DNA from: Ulvibacterium sp965228935
GTDB taxonomy: Bacteria; Bacteroidota; Bacteroidia; Flavobacteriales; Flavobacteriaceae
Direction of reading: 5' to 3'
Length of the DNA stretch: 64,000 nucleotides
NCBI RefSeq assembly: GCF_965228935.1
Contig: NZ_OZ245846.1
Location: forward strand, 5,394,001 to 5,458,000
The position numbers and the translations under genes are program-made. Below, one piece after another: positions 9,811-17,679 of this stretch (its first letter is position 1; each line of letters begins with the position of its first letter). The notes under the pieces are model-generated. The model searched no databases and was not told the DNA's origin. It saw only the letters and a list, made by a program, of their open reading frames with translations.

Positions 9811-9841
9811 CAAATATATGATTTACCCTAGGATTTGGCAA
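9811..9841 (-). promoter_or_regulatory. secDF promoter
   Basis: On the minus strand, TTG (9841-9839), 20 nt spacer, then TATATTTG (9818-9811): a full match to the Bacteroidota pattern. Predicted start is near 9805, giving a leader of roughly 30 nt to the ATG at 9772. Confidence 0.68.
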
Positions 9842-9867
9842 TATATTTATGAGTAATTGTAAAAACC

Positions 9868-9903
9868 AAAGCCTCCTACCGGTTACAATCGGTAGGAGGC
9901 TTT
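9868..9903 (-). terminator. mdh terminator
   Basis: Stem AAAGCCTCCTACCG / CGGTAGGAGGCTTT (14 bp) with an 8-nt loop, 28 bp beyond the mdh stop. On the minus strand it is followed by GGTTTTTAC. Confidence 0.88.
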
Positions 9904-9930
9904 ATATCTATTTTAGGTCTAAGGATGTCC

Positions 9931-10857
9931 TTATAACTCCAATAAACCATTGGTCTTGGAGACCCCTGCGGCGCTTTCCTTCATCTTGTTCTTCTCGGCA
10001 TCGCTCAAAGGTACATCTACAATTTCCTCTATTCCATTTTTACCCAATAGTACGGGTACTCCGATACAAATGTCTTCAAGGCCATATTCGCCTTCTAGAT
10101 AGGTGGAACAAGGAAACATTTTCTTTTGATCGCAAGCAATCGCCTGTACCAGGCTAGAAACAGCTGCTCCCGGAGCGTACCAGGCACTGGTTCCCAATAA
10201 TTTGGTCAAGGTAGCACCTCCTACCTTTGTATCCTCTACCACCTGTGAGAGCCTTTCCTCTGTTAAAAACTCGGTAACATTGATGCTATTTCTTGTAGCA
10301 TGCGAAGCCAGGGGTACCATTCCGGTATCGCTATGACCGCCAATCACCATACCGTCTATATCGGAAATAGGGGCGTCCAAAGCCTCTGCAAGCCTGTATT
10401 TGAACCGTGCACTATCCAAAGCGCCGCCCATTCCGATAATCCTGTTCTTGGGAAGGTCAGTGGTCTTATGCACCAAATAGGTCATGGTATCCATAGGATT
10501 ACTGACCACAATTAAAATAGCGTCAGGGGAATGCTCCAGCAGACTGGAGGCAACGGTCTTAACGATTCCTGCGTTAATTCCAATAAGTTCTTCACGGGTC
10601 ATACCCGGTTTTCTGGGTACCCCCGAGGTTATGACCGCTATATCGCTTCCCGCAGTTTTGGAGTAATCGTTGGTTATACCGGTTATTTTGGTATCAAAAC
10701 CATTTAGGGAAGCAGTTTGCATTAAGTCCATGGCCTTGCCTTCGGCATACCCTTCCTTAATATCCAATAATACTACTTCAGACGCAAAATCCTTTATGGC
10801 AATGTACTCCGCGCAACTAGCACCTACGGCACCTGCCCCTACTACGGTAACTTTCAT
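9931..10857 (-). CDS. mdh: Malate dehydrogenase (NAD-dependent, LDH-like type)
   Basis: Interconverts malate and oxaloacetate in the TCA cycle. The 308-aa length and motifs fit the LDH-like bacterial MDH group: Rossmann loop GAGAVG at 7-12, NAD ribose-binding Asp32, MDH-specific mobile loop VPRKPGMTR at 80-88 (substrate Arg82 and Arg88), Asn120 in VVSNPMD, Arg151 in DSARF, and catalytic His175 in GGHSDTGMVP. All key residues are present. The gene has its own -7-like element and terminator, so it is probably monocistronic. Confidence 0.97.
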   Translation of the reverse strand: MKVTVVGAGAVGASCAEYIAIKDFASEVVLLDIKEGYAEGKAMDLMQTASLNGFDTKITGITNDYSKTAGSDIAVITSGVPRKPGMTREELIGINAGIVKTVASSLLEHSPDAILIVVSNPMDTMTYLVHKTTDLPKNRIIGMGGALDSARFKYRLAEALDAPISDIDGMVIGGHSDTGMVPLASHATRNSINVTEFLTEERLSQVVEDTKVGGATLTKLLGTSAWYAPGAAVSSLVQAIACDQKKMFPCSTYLEGEYGLEDICIGVPVLLGKNGIEEIVDVPLSDAEKNKMKESAAGVSKTNGLLEL

Positions 10858-10891
10858 ATTCGTATAATTTAATAGTTGTTTTTTAACAGTG

Positions 10892-10899
10892 CAAAAGTA
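10892..10899 (-). promoter_or_regulatory. mdh -7 element
   Basis: Minus-strand TACTTTTG matches TAnnTTTG about 35 bp upstream of the mdh ATG. The nearest TTTTTG is 25 nt upstream, longer than the usual spacing, so only the -7 box is convincing. Confidence 0.42.
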
Positions 10900-11112
10900 G
10901 GGATTATACCTTGATAAAAAATGACAAAAATCAGTTTAATCCAAGTTGTTTCCGACGTCTTGAAAACACGTAAAAACAAATAAGATTGTTAAAAAAAATG
11001 ACCGTTCAACGAAGAAAATCATATTACGGTGCCATACATCGAATTTTAGCAATATCCATTGCCCATAACGCGTTCTCATATATACCAAAACCCGAACCTG
11101 AAAACCTACAAA

Positions 11113-11484
11113 ATGAAAAAGTTCTTTTCATTTCTCGCAATCATTGCCATTATCTCCGTTAGCAATTGTTCCCGAATAGCCGAGAATAACGACCAAGTTA
11201 TTGGAATTTGGTCCAACGTTACAAAAATATCCACAGAAAAAACGCAAAACCAGACTTTCCGCGAGGAATGGATTTTTAATGATGCCTATCTCGGCAGATA
11301 CCATGCCATAGAAAATGGCAAGATTACTGTAAAAACCGATTTTAGATGGAGTCAGGATGATGGAATATACACTATTTCCTATCCCGGATTGGATAGAGCC
11401 GATGATCATGTGACCCTGAACGAATCCGAGGAAGGAAGCATGTTGGAAGACATAAACGGAAACCCCTTTGCGATTAGGGAGTAA
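11113..11484 (+). CDS. Small lipocalin-like exported protein
   Basis: The ATG at 11113 is preferred over an in-frame ATG at 11059 because it starts a signal peptide, MKKFFSFLAIIAIISVSNC, whose terminal Cys suggests a lipoprotein, although VSNC is a poor lipobox. The 123-aa product then has IGIWSNVTK, EEWIFNDAYLGRY and DFRWSQDDGIYTISY, the spaced beta-strand pattern of small lipocalin-like domains in Bacteroidota. Function unknown. It is divergent from mdh and converges on the DUF6588 gene with a shared terminator. Confidence 0.7.
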   Translation: MKKFFSFLAIIAIISVSNCSRIAENNDQVIGIWSNVTKISTEKTQNQTFREEWIFNDAYLGRYHAIENGKITVKTDFRWSQDDGIYTISYPGLDRADDHVTLNESEEGSMLEDINGNPFAIRE

Positions 11485-11508
11485 AAATAGAAGGTTGATA
11501 CACACAAT

Positions 11509-11547
11509 AAAAGACCGTTGGCGAACGATTAACCCCAACGGTCTTTT
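11509..11547. terminator. Bidirectional terminator
   Basis: Stem AAAAGACCGTTGG / CCAACGGTCTTTT (13 bp) with a 13-nt loop lies between two convergent genes, with A/T tracts on both sides. Confidence 0.88.
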
Positions 11548-11558
11548 CATATGGTATC

Positions 11559-12575
11559 TTATCTAAAACCAAAATTTATGCCCAAAGTAAGGTTATTGAA
11601 TTCGGCCAAGGTATAGTCCACATTCAATCTAAAGAATCCCAGTTTCAACTTTGTCCCGATGTTGGCCCGTACCCCACTGGCGTCCTGATCCACCGTAAAA
11701 GGATCGGTATAGGTCTGCTGAAAGGGTCCGGATTGTACGATATAGGTACCTAATACATCCGTGGAGGATTTACCGGTCATATAGCCAATTCCACCATAAA
11801 AGTTGATAACGGGAAGTTTGGTGGAGGCAATGGCCTGGAAAACCCAAGTATTCATAGCTACATCTATCCTTTGGTCTTGACCGGCAATAATATCCGTATT
11901 GCTAAAATCATAGGTAGCATCCAAATGGGTGTAGCCGATTACTCCGGAAATGGCCAAGGGAAATAGTTTTTCCGCAGGTAGATGACTCGTAAATTCATGC
12001 TGTAGTCCAAAACCATATAAGCCTGCGGCGATATCATCTGTATTGATCTTTGGAAAAAAGCGGGCTTTTATCTCCGTTCCCTTAAACAATCCCACACTTG
12101 CCTGTAAAAAGGCCGAGGGAATGAAATTGATGTCCTCGGAAGCAAGGCCGGAAGGCAATTCGAATTCTTCGCGTTCCGTTATGCCCGGGGCTATTTCCGC
12201 CTCTACAAAGACACGAATACCCTCTATATCACCCAAAGCCGTGGAAACGGGCCTTTCCGTACCCCCATCCACAAACTGAAGGTTTTCATAATCGGCCGTG
12301 TTCAAGACAAATGATTTTTTATCATCCTTATTCTTGAAAGATGAAGCATTGCCAATAATTGAAATTTCGAACCCGCCCAGGGGTTTGGATTCTCCGGAGT
12401 TGTACCACCCATTGGAGATGCTGTGCATTGCCCCTTCGGAAACCGGGGCCAGATAGTCGTTCGTATATCGTTCGGCATCGTCCAGACCTGCGGACAATAG
12501 ATCATTGATATTGGACTGCGCAAGGATTACCTGAAACCCGGACAGTACAAGAAATAAGGAAAGTACAGTTTTCAT
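11559..12575 (-). CDS. DUF6588 family outer-membrane beta-barrel protein
   Basis: A 338-aa protein with a signal peptide (to about residue 20, ending ILAQ). The mature start, INDLLSAGLDDAERYTNDY, followed by alternating aromatic beta strands and a C-terminal Phe-Arg ending, fits the DUF6588 family, small barrels found in flavobacteria. A porin-like or structural outer-membrane role is inferred only from the strand pattern. It lies immediately upstream of the gyrB terminator (gyrB is transcribed towards it on the same strand, but the hairpin at 12600-12627 separates them). Confidence 0.72.
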   Translation of the reverse strand: MKTVLSLFLVLSGFQVILAQSNINDLLSAGLDDAERYTNDYLAPVSEGAMHSISNGWYNSGESKPLGGFEISIIGNASSFKNKDDKKSFVLNTADYENLQFVDGGTERPVSTALGDIEGIRVFVEAEIAPGITEREEFELPSGLASEDINFIPSAFLQASVGLFKGTEIKARFFPKINTDDIAAGLYGFGLQHEFTSHLPAEKLFPLAISGVIGYTHLDATYDFSNTDIIAGQDQRIDVAMNTWVFQAIASTKLPVINFYGGIGYMTGKSSTDVLGTYIVQSGPFQQTYTDPFTVDQDASGVRANIGTKLKLGFFRLNVDYTLAEFNNLTLGINFGFR

Positions 12576-12599
12576 TGTATGATTTTTCCCTAAAACTAA

Positions 12600-12627
12600 A
12601 AAACCCCGACATATCTGTCAGGGTTTT
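12600..12627 (-). terminator. gyrB terminator
   Basis: AAAACCC-c-GACA / TGTC-a-GGGTTTT with a 4-nt loop and one internal mismatch, 20 bp past the gyrB stop, with T/A tracts on both flanks. Confidence 0.8.
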
Positions 12628-12646
12628 TGTTGTGAAGTGCCGATTC

Positions 12647-14587
12647 TTATGCATCAATGTTCGCATAAACGGCATTTTTCTCTATAAATTCCCGTCTTGG
12701 AGGTACTTCATCACCCATGAGCATGGAAAAAATACGGTCGGATTCCGTGGCATTATCTATGGTAACCTGACGTAAGGTCCTAAACTCCGGGTTCATGGTA
12801 GTATCCGCCAACTGTTCGGCGTTCATTTCCCCGAGACCTTTGTACCGCTGTACGGAAGCCGATCCACCAAAACTTTCTATAATGTCATCACGATCCTTAT
12901 CGTTCCAGGCATATTGTTTCTTGTTGCCTTTTTTGACCAAATACAGCGGTGGAGTGGCAATATATACGTGCCCTGCCTCGATCAATTCGCGCATATAGCG
13001 AAAAAAGAAGGTAAGAATCAGGGTTTCGATATGGCTACCATCCACATCCGCATCGCACATAATAACGATTTTGTGATATCGCAATTTTTCCAGGTTCAAG
13101 GCCTTGCTGTCCTCTTCGGTACCAATGGTAACCCCAAGGGCCGTATAGATGTTCTTGATCTCCTCGTTTTCAAAAACCTTATGTTGCATGGCCTTCTCAA
13201 CATTCAAAATCTTTCCCCTAAGCGGCAAAATAGCTTGGAAACTACGTTCCCTACCCATTTTGGCCGTTCCGCCGGCAGAGTCCCCCTCAACAAGGAACAG
13301 CTCGCATTTAGCGGGGTCTTGTTCGGAGCAATCTGCCAATTTTCCCGGTAATCCTCCGATGCTCATGGGCGACTTACGTTGTACCATTTCCCGGGCCTTG
13401 GTCGCTGCATGCCGGGCTTGGGCAGCTAGAATCACCTTCTGAACGATCATTTTGGCATCATCCGGATGTTCTTCCAAGTAGTTGGTCAACATTTCGGAAA
13501 CGGCTTGGGAAACCGCTGAGGACACTTCCCTGTTGCCCAGTTTGGTCTTGGTCTGCCCCTCAAACTGGGGTTCCGCCACCTTGACTGAAACTATGGCCGT
13601 TAATCCTTCCCTAAAATCATCGCCTTGAACCTCAAATTTTAGCTTATCCAGCATTCCGGAGGCATCCGCGTACTTTTTCAGCGTAGTCGTAAGTCCCCTT
13701 CTGAATCCCGATAAGTGGGTTCCTCCTTCATGGGTATTTATATTGTTCACGTAGGAATGCAAATTCTCGGTATAACTGGTATTATAGATCATGGCGACCT
13801 CAACGGGAATGTCGTTCTTCTCACCCTCCATGGCGATGACATTTTGAATCAAGGCCTCTCGGTTCCCATCCAAAAAACGTACAAATTCCCGTAGTCCTTC
13901 ATCGGAATAAAAGGTTTCCGAAAGAAATTCGCCATCCTCGCCTTTCTGACGTTCGTCCGTTATGCTTATGGTCACACCCTTGTTCAGATACGAAAGCTCC
14001 CGCATCCTATTTGCCAAGGTTTCATAGCTGAATTCTATGGTCTGGGTAAATATGGTTTCATCCGGATGAAAAGTGACCAAGGTGCCCCTTTCCTTTGTTT
14101 CCCCCACACTTTTAACGGGATACAGTGTTTTCCCCCTTTCGTATTCCTGTTCCCATATCTTGCCATCCCTATATACGGTGGCCTTCAAATGATTGGATAG
14201 TGCGTTAACGACCGAAACCCCTACACCGTGTAGACCTCCTGAGACCTTATAGGAATCCTTGTCGAATTTTCCACCGGCCCCGATTTTGGTCATGACCACT
14301 TCCAAGGCCGAAACGCCTTCCTTTTTGTGAAGATCCACGGGAATTCCCCTACCATTATCCCTTACCGTTATGGAATTGTCCTTGTTTATGGTAACACTGA
14401 TCGTATCACAGTGTCCTCCCATGGCTTCATCTATAGAGTTGTCCACCACCTCATAAACCAAGTGATGCAATCCCCTAACACCTACATCACCAATGTACAT
14501 GGATGGACGCATACGTACGTGCTCCATCCCCTCAAGGGCTTGAATACTATCCGCCGAATAATTCCTTTTTTCTGTTTCTTCGCTCAT
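12647..14587 (-). CDS. gyrB: DNA gyrase subunit B
   Basis: ATPase subunit of DNA gyrase, which introduces negative supercoils. The 646-aa length is the short form usual in Bacteroidota. GHKL ATPase motifs are intact: EVVDNSIDEAM (Glu46, Asn50), DNGRGIPV at 77-84 and GGLHGVGVSVVNALS at 117-131. The TOPRIM domain shows LFLVEGDSAGG and MCDADVDGSHI, and the C-terminus has QRYKGLGEMNAEQL. A parE assignment is less likely because of the high match to gyrB signature blocks, but the two are similar enough that a tree would settle it. It is monocistronic. Confidence 0.94.
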   Translation of the reverse strand: MSEETEKRNYSADSIQALEGMEHVRMRPSMYIGDVGVRGLHHLVYEVVDNSIDEAMGGHCDTISVTINKDNSITVRDNGRGIPVDLHKKEGVSALEVVMTKIGAGGKFDKDSYKVSGGLHGVGVSVVNALSNHLKATVYRDGKIWEQEYERGKTLYPVKSVGETKERGTLVTFHPDETIFTQTIEFSYETLANRMRELSYLNKGVTISITDERQKGEDGEFLSETFYSDEGLREFVRFLDGNREALIQNVIAMEGEKNDIPVEVAMIYNTSYTENLHSYVNNINTHEGGTHLSGFRRGLTTTLKKYADASGMLDKLKFEVQGDDFREGLTAIVSVKVAEPQFEGQTKTKLGNREVSSAVSQAVSEMLTNYLEEHPDDAKMIVQKVILAAQARHAATKAREMVQRKSPMSIGGLPGKLADCSEQDPAKCELFLVEGDSAGGTAKMGRERSFQAILPLRGKILNVEKAMQHKVFENEEIKNIYTALGVTIGTEEDSKALNLEKLRYHKIVIMCDADVDGSHIETLILTFFFRYMRELIEAGHVYIATPPLYLVKKGNKKQYAWNDKDRDDIIESFGGSASVQRYKGLGEMNAEQLADTTMNPEFRTLRQVTIDNATESDRIFSMLMGDEVPPRREFIEKNAVYANIDA

Positions 14588-14696
14588 AGAATTTAAAAGT
14601 TGTTTTCACCTTCCCAATATCCATTGGGCGCCCATGAAAATCAGTAGATATTTACTTTTTCAAAAGGCTTGGTCCCATTCAATTTTTACAATCCTA

Positions 14697-14704
14697 CAAA
14701 TATA
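14697..14704 (-). promoter_or_regulatory. gyrB -7 element
   Basis: Minus-strand TATATTTG matches TAnnTTTG 110 bp upstream of the gyrB ATG. I see no TTG at the expected spacing, so this is a partial match. Confidence 0.38.
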
Positions 14705-14939
14705 CGGAAAACCCTATAAAATATAGTGTTTTACTCCCTTTAAAGCTTCTAAGTTATCAACAAAAATTGTGGAAAATATTAGTGTTTTCAGCCTTATTCT
14801 TTAGACTGATTTTTTATTGAAAAACAGGGATTCCAAAAATCAAAAATGATGTTGGCTAATTTCCTTTTTTCTCGCAAAAATGACACCCTCCCAGGGTCAA
14901 TTCGGCCAACACCTTTTTTCAAACTTGGCCTTGCAACAA

Positions 14940-14963
14940 AACCCCGCCCGGAATGGCGGGGTT
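14940..14963 (-). terminator. asnB terminator
   Basis: AACCCCGCC-(6 nt)-GGCGGGGTT stem of 9 bp, very GC-rich for this region, followed on the minus strand by TTGTTGC. It lies 140 bp after the asnB stop. Confidence 0.78.
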
Positions 14964-15105
14964 AAGGACTAATTAAAATAAAAAACTGAGCCCCAATCAC
15001 GGCTGATGGGCAAAACAGAGCTGTGTTTGTTGGATCCATGATCAAAAACCATACGTTCGATCAAAGACCGTCAACAGCTTCCTTAGGCGAGGAATTCCAT
15101 AAATT

Positions 15106-16776
15106 TCATTTTATATAAGCGTCGTCATGTACATTGGCTACTGCCCTTCCAGAGGGGTCGTTCATATTCTTAAATGCCTCATCCCATTCCAAGGCGATCT
15201 TGGTACTACAAGCAACTGAGGGTTCCTGCGGAACACACAATGCTGCGGCGTCCGAGGGGAAATGTCCTTCAAAAATGGAACGGTAATAAAACTCCTCCTT
15301 TGTCGTCGGGGTCTGTAACGGGAATCGGAACTTGGCATTGGTCAATTGCTCATCTGAAACTTTTTCCTCCACCAGTTCCTTTAAGGTATCGATCCAACTA
15401 TACCCAACCCCATCGGAAAACTGCTCTTTTTGTCTCCATGCCACACTTTCGGGCAAATAATCCTCGAAGGCTTTACGAACCACCCATTTTTCCATGCGTT
15501 CCCCATTGATCATCTTATCCTTGGGGTTGATGCGCATGGCTACATCCATGAACTCCTTGTCCAAAAATGGTACGCGTCCTTCGATACCCCAAGCAGCCAA
15601 GGACTTGTTGGCCCTGAGACAGTCATACATATGAAGTTTGTCCAGTTTCCGAACGGTTTCTTCGTGAAAATCTTTGGGGCTCGGTGCCTTGTGAAAGTAC
15701 AGGTAACCGCCAAAAAGCTCATCGGCACCCTCACCGGACAATACCATTTTAATTCCCATGGATTTTATAACCCTTGCCATAAGATACATGGGTGTGGAGG
15801 CCCGAATGGTAGTAATATCGTACGTTTCCAAATTGTAGATGACATCCTTAATGGCATCCAATCCTTCTTGAATCGTAAACTTTATTTCATGATGCACCGT
15901 TCCGATATGATCCGCTACCTTTTGGGCGGCCGCCAAATCGGGGGAACCTTCCAATCCCACCGAGAACGAATGCAATTGGGGCCACCAAGCGTCCGTAGTA
16001 TCGTCCGACTCTATTCTTTTTTGGGCATATTTTTTGGCAACGGCCGAAGTGACAGAGGAATCCAAACCACCGGACAGTAGTACCCCGTATGGAACATCCG
16101 ACATCAACTGACGATGGACCGCTGCCTCCAAAGCTTCTCTGATTTCCTTGATACTGGTCTCATTTTCCTTGACCGCTTCGTACTCCATCCAATCTCGGGT
16201 ATACCATCTTTTTAGTTCCCCATCCCTGCTATGCAAATAATGACCGGGAGGAAAAAGTTCTATTTTGGTACATGTACCTTCCAAGGCCTTTAACTCGGAC
16301 GCCACATAAAAGGTCCCGTTCTGGTCCCAACCCATATATAATGGAATAATGCCCATATGGTCCCTAGCCACAAAATACTCGTCCTTCGTGGCATCATAAA
16401 TGGCAAAACCGAAAATACCGTTCATTTCATCCAAAAAGTCGGCACCCTTTTTTTGGTACAAAGCCAAAATAATCTCACAATCGGATTGGGTCTGGAAATC
16501 ATACTTCCCTTCAAACTGTTTTCGTAATTCCCTATGGTTATATATTTCTCCATTAGCGGCCAAGATTAGCTTGCCATCGGCACTGAACAGGGGCTGCTTC
16601 CCTGAAACCGGGTCTACAATGGCCAATCTTTCATGGGCCAAAATAGCCTTATCATCCGAATAGATACCACTCCAATCCGGCCCCCTATGCCTTACTTTTT
16701 TGGACATTTCCAAAAGTTGGGGTCTCAATACCTCGGTACTTTCCTTAGCATCGAATGCACAAACAATTCCACACAT
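15106..16776 (-). CDS. asnB: Asparagine synthase (glutamine-hydrolysing), AsnB type
   Basis: Makes asparagine from aspartate, glutamine and ATP. The 556-aa protein has the N-terminal Ntn glutaminase domain with catalytic Cys2 (MCGIVCAFD), Arg49 and NGEIYNH at 75-81, then the synthetase domain with the PPi-loop VLLSGGLDSSV at 232-242 and GEGADELFGGY near 350. Because Cys2 must be exposed, the ATG at 16776 is certain. Length and motifs match E. coli AsnB (554 aa). It is monocistronic with a GC-rich terminator; a CATCTTTG box on the minus strand at 16804-16811 is a weak -7 candidate. Confidence 0.97.
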   Translation of the reverse strand: MCGIVCAFDAKESTEVLRPQLLEMSKKVRHRGPDWSGIYSDDKAILAHERLAIVDPVSGKQPLFSADGKLILAANGEIYNHRELRKQFEGKYDFQTQSDCEIILALYQKKGADFLDEMNGIFGFAIYDATKDEYFVARDHMGIIPLYMGWDQNGTFYVASELKALEGTCTKIELFPPGHYLHSRDGELKRWYTRDWMEYEAVKENETSIKEIREALEAAVHRQLMSDVPYGVLLSGGLDSSVTSAVAKKYAQKRIESDDTTDAWWPQLHSFSVGLEGSPDLAAAQKVADHIGTVHHEIKFTIQEGLDAIKDVIYNLETYDITTIRASTPMYLMARVIKSMGIKMVLSGEGADELFGGYLYFHKAPSPKDFHEETVRKLDKLHMYDCLRANKSLAAWGIEGRVPFLDKEFMDVAMRINPKDKMINGERMEKWVVRKAFEDYLPESVAWRQKEQFSDGVGYSWIDTLKELVEEKVSDEQLTNAKFRFPLQTPTTKEEFYYRSIFEGHFPSDAAALCVPQEPSVACSTKIALEWDEAFKNMNDPSGRAVANVHDDAYIK

Positions 16777-16986
16777 ATCAATTAAATTCTATCAATTTAA
16801 AGGCAAAGATGTAGATAATATTTCCAAAAAAAACAATAAATCTACTTTATATTACTATTTAATATTATTATTCGTAATTTATACAAATAATGTAACTATA
16901 ATTGGCGATATTGAAGAAAAATGGAACGCTCTGTAAGTTGCCTAAATTTTAACGACTTTTTATAAGTCTACAATTGGATTACTAAC

Positions 16987-16994
16987 TAGCTTTG
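16987..16994 (+). promoter_or_regulatory. -7 element of the DUF2911 gene
   Basis: TAGCTTTG matches TAnnTTTG, ending 24 nt before the ATG at 17019. No good TTG is seen at -33. The region 16777-16986 is extremely AT-rich. Confidence 0.42.
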
Positions 16995-17018
16995 AGCACA
17001 CTAAAAACAAAAACGAAC

Positions 17019-17558
17019 ATGAAAAAATTATGCTCTTTTGCCATTTTAATATTGGCAATTGTATTTACTATCGAGGTTTCGGCCCAGAAATTTGATGGAC
17101 TGGATAAAAGCCCTATGGATATGGCCGCCTTCCCTTCCAGTTATAGGGTTTCGGATAAAGCCGTGCGAATCATTTATAGCCGTCCACAGTTAAAGGGTCG
17201 TTCTTTGTCCGAACTGGCCCCGGCGGGAAAAGTTTGGCGTACCGGTGCCAATGAGGCTGCGGAAATCACCTTTTATAAGGATGTGACTTTTGGCGATAAG
17301 GCTATTTCCGCCGGCACATATGCTTTGTTCACCATTCCTGGTAAGGACCAATGGACCGTTGTACTTAATAGCAACCTGAATCAATGGGGTGCTTATTCCT
17401 ATGACGAATCTGCCGACGTAGCCAGGATTACCGTATCCGCAGGTTCGGACAGTTCCTCCTTGGATGCCTTTTCCATTGCCTTTAAGGAAGTGGACAATGG
17501 GGCCCATATGGTCATGGGCTGGGATAAGACCCGAGTGGCGGTACCAATAACGCTTTAA
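17019..17558 (+). CDS. DUF2911 domain secreted protein
   Basis: The ATG at 17019 is chosen because it begins a standard signal peptide (MKKLCSFAILILAIVFTIEV, cut after SAQ); the upstream TTG start at 16992 adds an unlikely tail. The 179-aa product matches DUF2911: YSRPQLKGRSLSELAPAG, VWRTGANEAAEITFYKDV, GTYALFTIPG and DQWTVVLNSNLNQWGAYSY. DUF2911 proteins are periplasmic or outer-membrane-associated beta domains of unknown function, common in Bacteroidota. It has its own promoter-like box and a textbook terminator. Confidence 0.93.
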   Translation: MKKLCSFAILILAIVFTIEVSAQKFDGLDKSPMDMAAFPSSYRVSDKAVRIIYSRPQLKGRSLSELAPAGKVWRTGANEAAEITFYKDVTFGDKAISAGTYALFTIPGKDQWTVVLNSNLNQWGAYSYDESADVARITVSAGSDSSSLDAFSIAFKEVDNGAHMVMGWDKTRVAVPITL

Positions 17559-17579
17559 GATTTTTTATACTTCATACGG

Positions 17580-17609
17580 AACCCGGAGTTTTTTTCTCCG
17601 GGTTTTTTT
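17580..17609 (+). terminator. Terminator of the DUF2911 gene
   Basis: AACCCGGAG-(7 T)-CTCCGGGTT stem of 9 bp followed by a run of seven T, beginning 22 bp after the stop. Confidence 0.92.
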
Positions 17610-17679
17610 GTTGATGGAATCCGTATGTTATCACTTATAACGTATATTTTTATCACGTCATGGGGCCAAATTAATAGTT

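Larger units (their letters stand above)
14588..15105. other. 518-bp gene-free region between gyrB and asnB
   Basis: AT-rich, no credible ORF. It holds the gyrB leader with a -7-like box, an inverted pair of DnaA-box-like 9-mers (14754-14762 and 14768-14776), and the asnB terminator (14940-14963). The stretch 14964-15105 shows nothing I can name. Confidence 0.7.

Noticed and set aside
15430..16080. 216-codon plus-strand frame inside asnB
   Set aside because: It lies wholly antisense to a certain asnB, has an improbable residue composition and no start signal; a shadow of the real gene.
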